NCBI RefSeq assembly: GCF_030408795.1
Contig: NZ_CP047211.1
Span: 1,550,001-1,614,000, forward strand
DNA from: Corynebacterium hansenii
GTDB taxonomy: Bacteria; Actinomycetota; Actinomycetes; Mycobacteriales; Mycobacteriaceae
Length of the DNA stretch: 64,000 nucleotides
Direction of reading: 5' to 3'
The position numbers were made by a program, and so were the translations under genes. The stretch's first letter is position 1. Every line of letters starts with the position of its first letter. Positions 37,885 to 51,638 of this stretch are shown piece by piece. The notes below the pieces were generated by a model, which was not told the origin of the DNA, did no database searches, and saw nothing but the letters and a program-made list of their open reading frames with translations.

Positions 37885-37967
37885 ACGAGCCGTTCCGGGA
37901 ATGACGGGGTCACTTGCCGGGACGATGGACCGTCGCAAAGCAAACGCGGAGCGGACCCGACACGAAA

Positions 37968-37998
37968 GCGGGCCCCGACCATTTCGGTCGGGGCCCGC
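37968..37998 (-). terminator. Terminator of tRNA-Leu
   Basis: Perfect 13-bp arms (37968-37980, 37986-37998) and a 5-nt loop lie 15 bp beyond the tRNA 3' end. On the reverse strand TTTCGTG follows the hairpin. It may also stop transcripts from the acetyltransferase side. A CGTCGCAAAGC copy lies at 37931-37941. Confidence 0.85.
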
Positions 37999-38012
37999 CT
38001 CGCGTATTGCTC

Positions 38013-38101
38013 TGGTGTCCGGAGGGGGACTTGAACCCCCACGTCCGTTAATAGGACACTAGCACCTCAAGCTAGCGCGTCTGCCATTCCGCCACCCGGA
38101 C
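38013..38101 (-). tRNA. tRNA-Leu(GAG)
   Basis: Reverse-strand cloverleaf starting GTCCGGGTGGCGGAATGG. The anticodon stem CTAGC/GCTAG encloses loop TTGAGGT, giving anticodon GAG. A long variable arm marks a class II tRNA. The T arm GGGGGTTCAAGTCCCCC and an encoded CCA end (38013-38015) are present, and the acceptor stem GTCCGGG/CTCCGGAC closes properly. Confidence 0.97.
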
Positions 38102-38263
38102 AAGGTGGTGTTCACGCGGTGTCCCGCGCTGACTCCCGATAATTTACCCCACGGCCCGGGGGCCGCCAAATCCGCAGGTAGGCGGCAAATCCCACGGTTG
38201 TAAGAAGCTTTGCGACGCCCACCGTCATGGCACGCGCCCACGCCATTGGGCACACTGGACGCC

Positions 38264-38803
38264 ATGAGCACACCGACGAATTTCCCCGGTCCCGACCCGT
38301 ACGCCCCGCTGAAGGATCTGCCGACGTTCGAGCTGACGTCGCCGGACATCGCCGACGGTGAGGCACTCGACGAGAAGTTCCGCGCCCCGCAGAGCGTTTC
38401 GCCCGAGCTGAACTGGTCCGGGCTGCCGGAGGGCACCAAGTCCATCGCCGTGACCTGCTACGACCCGGACGCCCCGACCGCCGCGGGCTTCTGGCACTGG
38501 GCGGCGTTCAACATCCCCGCCGACGTGACCGGACTGAAGCAGGGCGCGAGCACCGAGGACGGCTCCGACCTGCCCGAGGGCACCATCCAGCTGAACAACG
38601 ACGCTGGCCAGCGCGCCCACTTCGGCGCCGCCCCGCCGGCCAACCACGCGCCGCACCGCTACATGTACGCCGTGCACGCGGTTGACGTGGAGAAGCTCGA
38701 CGTGCCCGAAGGCGCCACGCCGACCGTGCTGGGCTTCAACCTGTACTTCCACTCGATTGCGCGGGCGATCATCACCCCGTGGTGGGAGAACAAGGGGGAG
38801 TAG
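38264..38803 (+). CDS. YbhB/YbcL-type PEBP protein
   Basis: Phosphatidylethanolamine-binding-protein fold of 179 aa (Raf kinase inhibitor-like), with CYDPDAPTAAGFWHWAAFN (DPDxP motif and following HW, about 65-84) and PHRYMYAVHAVD later. Mycobacterium has a related protein (Rv2140c) next to pyrD and lppL, as here. The cellular role is not established. CACACT ends 7 nt before ATG 38264, a weaker match to TANNNT. The open frame continues to 38210, which is unlikely to be translated. Confidence 0.92.
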   Translation: MSTPTNFPGPDPYAPLKDLPTFELTSPDIADGEALDEKFRAPQSVSPELNWSGLPEGTKSIAVTCYDPDAPTAAGFWHWAAFNIPADVTGLKQGASTEDGSDLPEGTIQLNNDAGQRAHFGAAPPANHAPHRYMYAVHAVDVEKLDVPEGATPTVLGFNLYFHSIARAIITPWWENKGE

Positions 38804-38816
38804 GCCGCCGGCCCGG

Positions 38817-38999
38817 TCTGCTGCGGCCGCTGCGGCGCCCACCCCTCACAGATGCGCCAGTTACAGGCAGATGCGCCGGCTCCCGGCTGGTGCGTGCGTC
38901 TGCTGCGGACGCTGCGACGCCCATCCCTCACAGATGCGCCCGTTACATGCAGATGCGCCCGTTGCAACGGGTGTATATGCCTGCAACGGGCGCATCTGC
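38817..38999. repeat. Repeat cluster with two ~60-bp direct copies and a long inverted repeat
   Basis: Two diverged direct copies, about 80 bp apart, each run from CTGCTGCGG through CCTCACAGATGCGCC to GTTACA and a second CAGATGCGCC. The 10-mer CAGATGCGCC occurs at 38849, 38868, 38931 and 38950, and inverted at 38989-38998. The last direct and the inverted copy form a perfect 18-bp inverted repeat (38949-38966, 38982-38999) with a 15-nt loop. It lies between the convergent PEBP and pyrD genes and may act as a bidirectional terminator. Confidence 0.85.
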
Positions 39000-39017
39000 G
39001 TTTGAGGGCAGGGCTTT

Positions 39018-39049
39018 GAGGCGTGAGTGAGGCGTGAGTGAGGCGTAGG
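39018..39049. repeat. Three tandem copies of an 11-bp unit
   Basis: GAGGCGTGAGT is repeated at 39018 and 39029, with a truncated third unit at 39040. No other feature is seen in 39050-39134. Confidence 0.6.
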
Positions 39050-39134
39050 CGAATCGTCGGTGCCCGTCGGCGTGGGGCGTTGGTGCCGAGCGGGGCGGGG
39101 GAGACGCCAAACGCCTACAGGGGCGGCACGTGGT

Positions 39135-40247
39135 TCAGGCGCCGGACACTTCTCGCCAGGGCAGTCCCGAGCCGATGGCATCCGCGATCGAATCAAGCCC
39201 ATGGCGCCGGATCTGCGTCGCCAGCCCCAGGTGGATGTCCCGGATCCAATCGGGGCCGCCGTAAATCAGCGGGGTGTAGCCCTGCAGGAGGGTGGCGCCG
39301 GCGGTGATGCGCTCCCACGCCTGCTCCGGCGTCTCGATGCCGCCGACGCTGATCAGCGTCAGCTTCCCTCCGACGTGCCCGTGCAGCAGGCGCAGCACCT
39401 CCAGCGCGCGGGCGGCGACGGGCGCGCCGGACACCCCGCCGGCGCCCATCTTCTTCACGATCGACGCCGGCGTCTTCAATCCCTCGCGCGAGATGGTCGT
39501 GTTCGTGGCCACGATGCCCGCCAGCCCCAGCTCGACGGCGAGGTCGGCGACGGCGAGGACGTCGTCGTCGGAAAGATCCGGCGCGATCTTGACCAGCACC
39601 GGAGACGTGGTCTCCGCCTGCACGGCGGCGAGGATCGGCCGCAGGGTCTCCACCGCCTGCAGGTCGCGCAGGCCCGGGGTGTTGGGCGAGGACACGTTGA
39701 CCACCACGTAGTCGGCCAAATCGCCGAGCTTGCGAGCGGAATCGCGGTAATCGTCGACGGCGCCGTCCAGCGGGACGACCTTGGTCTTGCCCAGGTTCAC
39801 GCCGATGACGCCGTCGCCCCGGCGATCGCGCAGATTCGCGGCGACCATGTCGGCGCCGGGGTTGTTGAAGCCCATCCGGTTGAGGATCGCCCGATCCTCC
39901 TTCAGCCGGAACAGCCGCGGCTCCGGGTTGCCCGGCTGCGGCTGCGCGGTCACGGTGCCCAGCTCGGCGTAGCCGAAGCCCAGGTCCGCCCAGCAATCGG
40001 CGGCGGTGGCGGCCTTGTCGAAACCGGCCGCGAGCCCCAAGGGGCGGGGGAAGTCGACGCCGAACACGGTCTGCCGCAGCACGGGGTCATCGACGACGAG
40101 CAGCCGCGCGATCGCCCGGCGCACCTTCGGGGCGCGCTGGAGCCGTGCCAGCCAGTCGTTCATCATCACGTGGATGCGCTCCGGCGGGAGCTGGAACATC
40201 GCCTTCAGGGAAGCCTGGTACGCGGCGGTGCGGATGGGATGAGACAC
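39135..40247 (-). CDS. pyrD: Dihydroorotate dehydrogenase, class 2
   Basis: Quinone-linked flavoenzyme of 370 aa that oxidises dihydroorotate to orotate in pyrimidine synthesis. Class 2 traits are the N-terminal helical membrane-association segment, [17 protein letters not shown], the catalytic Ser in [23 protein letters not shown] and the FMN-phosphate site [30 protein letters not shown] 40247 has GAGGAG upstream and starts the conserved sequence; the frame continues to 40310 inside the neighbouring gene. The lppL gene ends 44 bp upstream on the same strand. Confidence 0.96.
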   Translation of the reverse strand: MSHPIRTAAYQASLKAMFQLPPERIHVMMNDWLARLQRAPKVRRAIARLLVVDDPVLRQTVFGVDFPRPLGLAAGFDKAATAADCWADLGFGYAELGTVTAQPQPGNPEPRLFRLKEDRAILNRMGFNNPGADMVAANLRDRRGDGVIGVNLGKTKVVPLDGAVDDYRDSARKLGDLADYVVVNVSSPNTPGLRDLQAVETLRPILAAVQAETTSPVLVKIAPDLSDDDVLAVADLAVELGLAGIVATNTTISREGLKTPASIVKKMGAGGVSGAPVAARALEVLRLLHGHVGGKLTLISVGGIETPEQAWERITAGATLLQGYTPLIYGGPDWIRDIHLGLATQIRRHGLDSIADAIGSGLPWREVSGA

Positions 40248-40290
40248 GGGTGCTCCTCGGGCCCTCGATCTACTGGCGACAAACGGGAGA

Positions 40291-41415
40291 TTACTCGCCG
40301 TCGCCGGCACCCGCGGGCAAGCGGTTCTCCGGCTCGCGCGGCTTCATCAGCTTGCGCTCGGCATCCAGGTCCGCCTTGCCCTCTTCGAGGGCCTTGCCGA
40401 CGTCGCCGGCCGTGAGATGCTGGGCGCCCGCGCCGGTCGCCGAATACGCCACGAGACCGCCGTCCCGGGTGATGGCGAGCGCTTGGGCGTCGGCGATGAG
40501 CGGCAGTTGCGCCGCCTTGAGGGCCGTGCCCGAGGAGATGTCGTAGGCAGTCAGCACGCCGTCGACGGTGGAGGTCACCCACACGAGCTTCCGCGCGGAA
40601 TCGACGGCCACGGCCCACGGGCCCTTCGGCACCGGGGTGGAGTTGTGCAGGCGGACGACGTCGCCGGCGGTGTAGATCAGCAGCTGGCCGCCCTTGACGT
40701 CGACGGCCGCGATGGTGCCGTCCTCGCCCACCGCGGCGGGGCCGACGCCGATGCCCGCGCGCAGGCCGGAGCCGCGGCGGGATTCGTCGAGGATGATCTC
40801 GTGGACCGAGGTCTCCGGGCGGTTGACCTCGAGGAGCACCGCCGATTCGCGGGTCGACGGCACGGACAGCAGCTGGGAACCGTGGCGCGAGACCGGGAAG
40901 TCGTCGGCGTGCTCGCCGTCGGCGCCGAAGACGTCGACCCGGTCGGAGTCGCTCCTGTGACCGACGATGCGCCCGTCGGAAAGCCCGACCGCCGCGGAAT
41001 ACGCGGTGCCGCGGCCGATGACCGCGGTGGCCGACCCGTCCGCGGCCAGCACGTGGATGCCGTCCGGGCAGGGCAGCACCGCGACGTTGCCGGCGGGGGC
41101 GAGGTCGCCGCAGGCCGCGTCGACTTCGCTGACCTTCATGGCGGGCTTGTCGGGGGTGCCGGACAGGATCTCCGACCCGGCGCGCAGCAGGATGCGGTCG
41201 CCGAGGACCAGCGCACCGGTGACGTTCTTGTCCAGCTTCGCCACAGTGCCGGCCGGATCCGCGGCGGGAGCTCCGGCCGCGGGCGCCGGCGTCGCGTTGC
41301 CCATGCCCTCGACCACCTCGCCCTCGGTGTCGGAACCGCACGCCGCCAGCGGGATGGCGAGGGCGGCGATGCCGGCGATGGCAACGGACATGCGGATGCG
41401 GGAGTTGCTGCTCAC
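40291..41415 (-). CDS. lppL: Lipoprotein with predicted beta-propeller, LppL-like
   Basis: Protein of 374 aa. A short basic start and hydrophobic segment end in the lipobox IPLAAC, so it should be an outer-leaflet lipoprotein. The mature part alternates beta strands with DG-type turns ([37 protein letters not shown]), suggesting a propeller. Gene order with pyrD, a PEBP gene and uppP matches the Rv2136c-Rv2140c region, where the equivalent is LppL. GTG 41415 is chosen because TACCGT ends 8 nt upstream and the signal peptide then begins VSSNSRIRM. Confidence 0.82.
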   Translation of the reverse strand: MSSNSRIRMSVAIAGIAALAIPLAACGSDTEGEVVEGMGNATPAPAAGAPAADPAGTVAKLDKNVTGALVLGDRILLRAGSEILSGTPDKPAMKVSEVDAACGDLAPAGNVAVLPCPDGIHVLAADGSATAVIGRGTAYSAAVGLSDGRIVGHRSDSDRVDVFGADGEHADDFPVSRHGSQLLSVPSTRESAVLLEVNRPETSVHEIILDESRRGSGLRAGIGVGPAAVGEDGTIAAVDVKGGQLLIYTAGDVVRLHNSTPVPKGPWAVAVDSARKLVWVTSTVDGVLTAYDISSGTALKAAQLPLIADAQALAITRDGGLVAYSATGAGAQHLTAGDVGKALEEGKADLDAERKLMKPREPENRLPAGAGDGE

Positions 41416-41423
41416 GCTTGCCG

Positions 41424-41429
41424 ACGGTA
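41424..41429 (-). promoter_or_regulatory. -10-like TACCGT of lppL
   Basis: The 8-nt gap to GTG 41415 favours this start over ATG or GTG codons further upstream (41433). Confidence 0.45.
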
Positions 41430-41445
41430 CCACCCGGGGTTTCGG

Positions 41446-42381
41446 CTACAACGACACGTCGTCGAGCGCGTCGCAGATGGCGCCAGGCAACACCAGCTCG
41501 TCCGCGGCGAGCAGCTCGCGCAGCTGGGCCCTCGTGCGCGCGCCCATGAGCACCGACGTCACCCCCGGCCGGTCGCGGGTCCAGGCCAGGGCCGCCGCCG
41601 GGGGAGACACGCCCAGGCCCTCGGCCGCGGTGCACAGCGCGCCGACGACGGTGACGCCGTGGGGGTCGAGGTAGTCCTGCACCTCGGCGTCGGCGTGCTC
41701 GGAGGCGCCGCGGGAATCCTCCGGGATCGAGTCGCGGTACTTGCCGGTGAGCACGCCCTGCGCCAGCGGCGCCCCGGCGATGAAGCCGACGCCCAGGTGC
41801 TCGGCGGCGGGCAGCAGTTCGTGCTCCGGTCCGCGCTGCAGGAGGCTGAACTCGTGCTGGGCGACGACGGGCCGGATGCGCCCGGCGGCCGCATGCGTCA
41901 CCGCCAACTGCCAGCCGGTGTATCCGCGCACCCCGGCGTAGCGGACGCGGCCGGAGCGCACGGCGAACTCCATCGCGTCGGCGACTTCCTCCGGCGGCGT
42001 CGACGCGTCCCAGTACCCGGCCGACCAGATGTCCACGTGGTCGACGCCGAGGCGTTCCAGCAGCGCATCCAGATCCGCTTGCAGCGCCCGCCGCGAGCAG
42101 TCCACGCGGCGCCCCACGGGCCGGCCGGGGTCCACGCCCGACGCCGCCGACAGCACGACCTCGCCGCGCAATCCCCGCCGCCGCAGCACGGAACCGAGCA
42201 TGTCCTCCGGCGACCCCGAACCGGTCACTGGCGTGGCGTCGACCAGCGTGCCCCCGGCGTCGACGAAGTCGCCGAGGATCTTCGCCGCCTCATCCCGGCC
42301 CGTCCCCGCACCCCACGTGGCGGTGCCCAGCCCGAGGGTCGACACCCTCAGCCCACTCGCTCCCAAAAGTCGTCGTCGCAC
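41446..42381 (-). CDS. Aldo/keto reductase-like protein, catalytic residues apparently lost
   Basis: AKR-fold protein of 311 aa ([20 protein letters not shown] start; [16 protein letters not shown] end, the NADPH-phosphate region). By comparison with the usual family pattern, the catalytic Tyr position (DTADVYG) reads VDATPVTG, the Lys position (VVLATK) reads VVLSAASG, and the His position (LHRWDP) reads SAGYWDAS. So Tyr, Lys and His are all replaced while the fold is kept. A pseudoenzyme or an unusual activity is likely. GTG 42381 has TAGACT ending 6 nt upstream. Spacing to lppL is 30 bp. Confidence 0.82.
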   Translation of the reverse strand: MRRRLLGASGLRVSTLGLGTATWGAGTGRDEAAKILGDFVDAGGTLVDATPVTGSGSPEDMLGSVLRRRGLRGEVVLSAASGVDPGRPVGRRVDCSRRALQADLDALLERLGVDHVDIWSAGYWDASTPPEEVADAMEFAVRSGRVRYAGVRGYTGWQLAVTHAAAGRIRPVVAQHEFSLLQRGPEHELLPAAEHLGVGFIAGAPLAQGVLTGKYRDSIPEDSRGASEHADAEVQDYLDPHGVTVVGALCTAAEGLGVSPPAAALAWTRDRPGVTSVLMGARTRAQLRELLAADELVLPGAICDALDDVSL

Positions 42382-42480
42382 GCCACCAGTCTACGTGGCG
42401 GCCGCACCCGATCCCGCACCCCGAACGGGGCGGGCGCGGGCGTCGCAAAGCATGCTTGCCCGATCGGCCCGGCGGGGGAG

Positions 42481-42486
42481 TAGCCT
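42481..42486 (+). promoter_or_regulatory. -10-like TAGCCT of uppP
   Basis: Seven nt upstream of GTG 42494. It fixes the start within a frame that is open for another 465 bp upstream. Confidence 0.5.
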
Positions 42487-42493
42487 GTCCGCC

Positions 42494-43375
42494 GTGACTT
42501 CTTCCCCCCTCTTCCTCGCGGCCGCCGACGCCGCCGGCACGTCCGACATGACGTGGGCCCAGACCATCGTCCTGGCGATCGTCCAGGGGCTCACCGAGTT
42601 CCTGCCCGTGAGCTCCTCCGGCCACCTGCGCATCGTCTCGCAGCTGTTCTGGGGAGCCGACGCCGGCGCGTCCTTCACCGCCGTGATCCAGCTGGGCACC
42701 GAGGCGGCGGTGCTGGTGTTCTTCGCCAAGGACATCTGGACCATCCTCACCGGCTGGTTCCGCGGGCTGTTCGACAAGGAGGCCCGCGGGTTCGACTACC
42801 GCATGGGCTGGATGGTCATCGTCGGCACGCTGCCGATCGCGATCATCGGCTACCTGGGCAAGGACCTCATCCGCGAGGGCCTGCGCAACCTGTGGATCAC
42901 CGCCGCCGTGCTGGTGCTGTTCTCCTTCGTGTTCATCGCGGCGGAGCGCTTCTCGCGGCGCGACCGCTCCTACGACGAGCTGACCATGCGCGACGCGATC
43001 ATCATGGGTTTCGCCCAGTGCCTGGCGCTGATCCCCGGCGTCTCCCGCTCCGGCGGCACGATTTCCGCGGGCCTGTTCCTGAACCTCGACCGCGAGGTCG
43101 CCACCCGCTTCAGCTTCCTGCTGGCCATCCCGGCGGTGCTGGCGTCGGGCCTGTTCTCGCTTCCCGACGCCTTCGCCCCCTCCTCCGGGCAGGCCGCGTC
43201 CGGCGCCCAGCTGCTGGTGGGCACGGCGATCGCGTTCGTCATCGGCTACGCCGCCATCGCGTGGCTGCTGAAGTTCGTGGCCAACCACTCCTTCGCCTGG
43301 TTCGCGGCGTACCGCATCCCGGTGGGCATCCTGGTGATGATCCTCCTGGGCGTCGGCGTCATGCAGCCGATGTAA
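42494..43375 (+). CDS. uppP: Undecaprenyl-diphosphatase
   Basis: BacA/UppP membrane enzyme of 293 aa that recycles undecaprenyl pyrophosphate for cell-wall synthesis. Motifs: [14 protein letters not shown] (about 25-38) and the second conserved loop [14 protein letters not shown] (catalytic Arg and Ser, about 180). About eight hydrophobic helices are visible. The stop codon TAA is part of the -10-like hexamer of mshC. Confidence 0.96.
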   Translation: MTSSPLFLAAADAAGTSDMTWAQTIVLAIVQGLTEFLPVSSSGHLRIVSQLFWGADAGASFTAVIQLGTEAAVLVFFAKDIWTILTGWFRGLFDKEARGFDYRMGWMVIVGTLPIAIIGYLGKDLIREGLRNLWITAAVLVLFSFVFIAAERFSRRDRSYDELTMRDAIIMGFAQCLALIPGVSRSGGTISAGLFLNLDREVATRFSFLLAIPAVLASGLFSLPDAFAPSSGQAASGAQLLVGTAIAFVIGYAAIAWLLKFVANHSFAWFAAYRIPVGILVMILLGVGVMQPM

Positions 43376-43378
43376 GGT
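43373..43378 (+). promoter_or_regulatory. -10-like TAAGGT of mshC, containing the uppP stop codon
   Basis: TAA of uppP opens the hexamer; ATG 43386 follows after 7 nt. There is no Shine-Dalgarno sequence in the 10-bp gap, so mshC is probably translated from its own leaderless mRNA. Confidence 0.5.
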
Positions 43379-43385
43379 TTCCGGC

Positions 43386-44693
<1,308 letters not shown>

Positions 44694-44765
44694 TCGCACC
44701 GGCGCGAGTGCCCCCGCCGCATCGCGCGGCGAGCGGAACCGTCGGCGCGCGGGCATGATTGGCGC

Positions 44766-45152
44766 ATGATTCGCGACACCTTCCAGCCGCAGCTCGACGA
44801 GATCATCGGCGACCTCGAGTCCTACGCCACCGGTTCCTACCTCACGGACGGGGAACGCGCGGACTGGATCGAGCCCTACGACGCTTCCGCGGTCACCGAG
44901 GTCCGCGACGCCGCCGAGCGCTACTTCGACGCCCTCGACGCGCTGTCCTCCCAGAGCGAGCCGGCGTCGCAGGAGGCGCTGCTGGAAGCCACCGAGCGGG
45001 TCACCGCCGACCTCAACGCCATCAACGAACGGCACGACTACGCGGTGCTGGAAACCGAGGAGCGAGAGTCCCTCGTCCCGCTGCTCATGAACGCGGCGCA
45101 CGCGGCCGGTCTCGACGAGGAGCACTACGACCTCCCGAACCGCGAGTTCTAG
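44766..45152 (+). CDS. Small acidic hypothetical protein
   Basis: Protein of 128 aa with no recognised family. It is strongly acidic and predicted all-helical: four amphipathic helices (about 5-22, 38-60, 65-92, 95-115) such as VTEVRDAAERYFDALDAL. No cysteine, signal peptide or membrane segment. The start has CATGAT 6 nt upstream, a weak -10-like match. It stands alone between mshC and metH. Confidence 0.7.
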   Translation: MIRDTFQPQLDEIIGDLESYATGSYLTDGERADWIEPYDASAVTEVRDAAERYFDALDALSSQSEPASQEALLEATERVTADLNAINERHDYAVLETEERESLVPLLMNAAHAAGLDEEHYDLPNREF

Positions 45153-45249
45153 CCCGCGGCACCTTCTTTGCCCGACGACGGACCGCGGTGAGGCGAGCCG
45201 TCGTCAAGCATGGGCACCACCCGAGACCTGGTTGACGGGCACAACAGAC

Positions 45250-45255
45250 TAAGGT
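45250..45255 (+). promoter_or_regulatory. -10-like TAAGGT of metH
   Basis: Eight nt before ATG 45264. A copy of CGTCGTCAAGC (45199-45209) lies about 40 bp upstream as one arm of a short inverted repeat (45174-45181/45198-45205). No room for a cobalamin riboswitch. Confidence 0.5.
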
Positions 45256-45263
45256 GTCTACTC

Positions 45264-48908
<3,645 letters not shown>

Positions 48909-48931
48909 GTGCCGTGCCCGCGGGCTGCGCG

Positions 48932-49026
48932 CGGGTGCTTCGCGCACCCGGGGCGTGCGCCTGCTTCGCGCACCCGCTTTGCGACGGCCCTCCGGCCCGT
49001 GCAGCCCGCGCACCTGCTTTGCGACG
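48932..49026. repeat. Hairpin plus two copies of the dispersed 11-mer after metH
   Basis: CGGGTGC/GCACCCG (48932-48938, 48944-48950) forms a 7-bp hairpin 24 bp after the metH stop codon. A diverged second copy of the same segment follows. GCTTTGCGACGGCCC then occurs at 48976 and again at 49016, 40 bp apart. The hairpin may be a terminator without a T-tract. Confidence 0.6.
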
Positions 49027-49119
49027 GCCCGCCGAACCATGAGGTAAGCCACGGTTGCGGCTCGGTGGGCAGCCCGTACTTCCTGGTCACGGCCGGTTCT
49101 TTCGTCCACAATGGGGGAC

Positions 49120-51063
49120 ATGGGCACAAAATCGGGGACATTGGCGCCGGTCGACGGCGCCCCGGCCGGATCACCGACGGCGGGGCAGGCGTTGCGCGGT
49201 TTCGCTTCCTCGCGGGACGGGGCGCTGGCGCTGGGCACGCTGGCGGCCATCGCCATTCACCTGGTGCTGAAGTTCGCCGTCGGGCTGGAGAGCTGGGCGG
49301 CGGACTGGCCGTTGGTGGTGATGGTGGTCATCGGCGGCATCCCGTTGACCATCGACGTGATCAAGGGGGCCATCGAGGCCCGCGGCGGCGCGGACATGCT
49401 CGCCGCGGTCTCCATCATTTCCGCGGTGTTGCTGGGGGAGTGGCTGGTCGCGGCGATCATCGTGCTCATGCTCTCCGGCGGCGAGGCGCTGGAGGAGGCG
49501 GCGTCCAAGCGCGCCTCGGCCACCCTCGACGCGCTGGCCAAGCGCAGCCCCTCGGTGGCGCACAGGTTGCGCGGCGCGACCATCGCCGACGGAGTCGAGG
49601 ACATCCACGCCGATGACGCCGAGGTCGGCGACCTGCTCATGGTCCTGCCGCATGAGCTGTGCCCGGTCGACGGCGAGGTCGTCGACGGCGACGGCTCCAT
49701 GGACGAGTCGTACCTGACGGGCGAGCCCTACGTGGTGAAGAAGTCGAAGGGTTCGGCGGTCATTTCCGGCGCGGTCAACGGCGAAACCGCGCTGACCGTG
49801 CGGGCCGATAAGGTCGCCGGCGATTCCCGATACGCGAAAATCGTCGGCGTGCTGCGCGAGGCGGAACAGAACCGGCCGCCGATGCGCCGCATGGCCGATC
49901 GCCTGGGCGGCTGGTACACGCTGGTGGCCCTGGTGCTCGGCGCCATCGGCTGGATCATTTCGGGCGATCCGACGCGTTTCCTGGCCGTCGTGGTCATCGC
50001 AACGCCGTGCCCGCTGCTCATCGGCGTGCCGGTGGCCATCATCGGCGCGATTTCGTTGTCCGCGAAGCGGGGCATCATCATCAAGAACCCCGCGATGCTC
50101 GAGGACGTCGGCCGCGTGCAGACCGTCATGTTCGACAAGACCGGCACGCTGACCTACGGCCGGCCGGTGGTGACGGAGGTGTCGACGGCGCCCGGACTCG
50201 ACCGGGACGACGTGATGGCGGCCGCGGCGGCCGTCGAAAAGTACTCGAAGCACCCGCTGGCCACCGCAATCGTCGACGATGCCGACGCGCGCGGCTTGGA
50301 GCTGCCGCCGGTGGAGTCGGTGTCGGAAAAACCCGGTCAGGGCCTGGTAGGCGTCGTCGGCGGCCGCGAGCTGCGCCTGACCAACCGCAAGGGCCTCGCG
50401 GACATCGACCCCGGTTCGGTGCCGCTGCTGCCCGAGCGCGCCCTGGGCATGGAGACGATCGTCCTGCTTGACGACGCCTACGCCGCAACCGTCACCTTCC
50501 GGGATGAGCCGAGGGGGTCCGCGTCGGAATTCGTGGCGCACCTGCCGCGCCACCACGGGGTGCGGAAGATGATGATCATCTCCGGCGACCGAGAGGCCGA
50601 GGTCCGCCGCCTGGCGGAACAGGTCGGCATCGAGGAAGTCCACGGCGGCGTGAGCCCCGAAGGCAAGCTGGAGATCGTGCGTGAGCGCACCAAGTTGGGG
50701 CCGACGCTGTTCCTCGGCGACGGCATCAATGACGCGCCGGCGATGACTGCGGCGTCGGCCGGCGTGGCGTTCGGCGCGACGTCGGACGTCACCGCCGAGG
50801 CCGCGGATGCGGTGGTGCTGGACTCTTCGCTCGAGCGGCTCGATGATCTGCTCCACATCGGCGCGCGGATGCGGCGGATCGCGCTGCAGTCGGTGATCGG
50901 CGGCATGGGCCTGTCGATCCTGGGCATGATCCTGGCGGTGTTCGGCCTGCTCACGCCGATCATGGGAGCGGTGGCGCAGGAGATCATCGACATCGTGGCC
51001 ATCGCCAATGCCGCGCGCGTGGCGATGGTGCGCGGGGGATTGAGCGACTTCGACCGGAAGTAG
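49120..51063 (+). CDS. P1B-type heavy-metal transporting ATPase
   Basis: Metal-pumping P-type ATPase of 647 aa. It lacks an N-terminal heavy-metal-binding domain; after about 30 residues it begins with membrane helices (LGTLAAIAIHLVLKFAV, then WPLVVMVVIGGIPLTIDVI). Actuator motif LTGEP, transmembrane metal motif TPCPLLIG, phosphorylation site DKTGTLT, nucleotide-domain HP (YSKHPLATAI) and GDGINDAPA are intact. The metal cannot be told from TPCP alone; Zn, Mn, Co or Cu are possible. ATG 49120 fits a leaderless start (CACAAT ends 7 nt upstream); ATG 49111 is three codons earlier. Confidence 0.93.
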   Translation: MGTKSGTLAPVDGAPAGSPTAGQALRGFASSRDGALALGTLAAIAIHLVLKFAVGLESWAADWPLVVMVVIGGIPLTIDVIKGAIEARGGADMLAAVSIISAVLLGEWLVAAIIVLMLSGGEALEEAASKRASATLDALAKRSPSVAHRLRGATIADGVEDIHADDAEVGDLLMVLPHELCPVDGEVVDGDGSMDESYLTGEPYVVKKSKGSAVISGAVNGETALTVRADKVAGDSRYAKIVGVLREAEQNRPPMRRMADRLGGWYTLVALVLGAIGWIISGDPTRFLAVVVIATPCPLLIGVPVAIIGAISLSAKRGIIIKNPAMLEDVGRVQTVMFDKTGTLTYGRPVVTEVSTAPGLDRDDVMAAAAAVEKYSKHPLATAIVDDADARGLELPPVESVSEKPGQGLVGVVGGRELRLTNRKGLADIDPGSVPLLPERALGMETIVLLDDAYAATVTFRDEPRGSASEFVAHLPRHHGVRKMMIISGDREAEVRRLAEQVGIEEVHGGVSPEGKLEIVRERTKLGPTLFLGDGINDAPAMTAASAGVAFGATSDVTAEAADAVVLDSSLERLDDLLHIGARMRRIALQSVIGGMGLSILGMILAVFGLLTPIMGAVAQEIIDIVAIANAARVAMVRGGLSDFDRK

Positions 51064-51194
51064 GGCCGCTTAATCGCCCGCGGCACCTGCACCGGCCGGT
51101 GGCGCGTGATGGGCACCTGCACGCGGAGCCCGGAACGCCGGCGAAAACTGCATCGGCCGTAGGGCCGTAAAAGGGCCCGCGGCACCTGCACCGG
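51061..51194. repeat. Pair of 35-bp direct repeats, the first on the stop codon of the metal ATPase gene
   Basis: 51061-51095 and 51160-51194 agree at 30 of 35 positions (TAGGGCCG...GCCCGCGGCACCTGCACCGG). The first copy starts with the ATPase stop codon. A shorter GGCACCTGCAC copy lies at about 51112. The gene-free stretch continues to 51638. Confidence 0.7.
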
Positions 51195-51319
51195 GCGCGG
51201 CAGCCGCTCAAGCACTCTCAGGGACTTATAGCGAGGAGTCCCGTTTCCCCAGGTCAGGGCGTGGCCGTCGCTGTTCTTTGGCGAGGGGCCGGCTTGGATT
51301 CGCGGATAAGCGCCCATCT

Positions 51320-51450
51320 ATTCAATACCGGCGTTTTCGCGCGGTCGGCAGCGGTCACCAGACCGCCGAAGTTGAAGGATCGGGGCCCGAAAAGTTCAAC
51401 TAGGCAGCTTTCGCGTGGCAATTCGGCGCGCGAAATCGCCGGTGTTGAAT
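51320..51450. mobile_element. MITE-like element with 24-bp inverted termini
   Basis: Ends at 51320-51343 and 51427-51450 are inverted copies matching at 22 of 24 positions, flanked on both sides by TCT, a possible 3-bp target duplication. The 83-bp interior holds a small AGTTGAA/TTCAACT stem and no reading frame. The region is visibly poorer in G+C than the genes around it. It could also be a structured RNA. The rest of 51195-51638 holds two short hairpins (51221-51242 and 51517-51531) and no supportable gene. Confidence 0.45.
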
Positions 51451-51638
51451 TCTCGCGGTGAATCGCAGCATCAAGCTCCGCAGTTGAGTAACGGCGCCGA
51501 GCTCTAGCCTCGATTTCCGACTTTGAGTCGGGGCAACCGGAGGGGCACACTCACTTTCCGGGAGAGCACCAAGCCGGCGGAACGCGGAGCGACGACCAAG
51601 ACGCAAAGAGCTTTCCGGCAGCCCCCGCTATCGCCGGG

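Noticed and set aside
38804-39134. CRISPR array
   Set aside because: Only two long repeat copies and irregular short copies, no uniform spacers, no cas genes.
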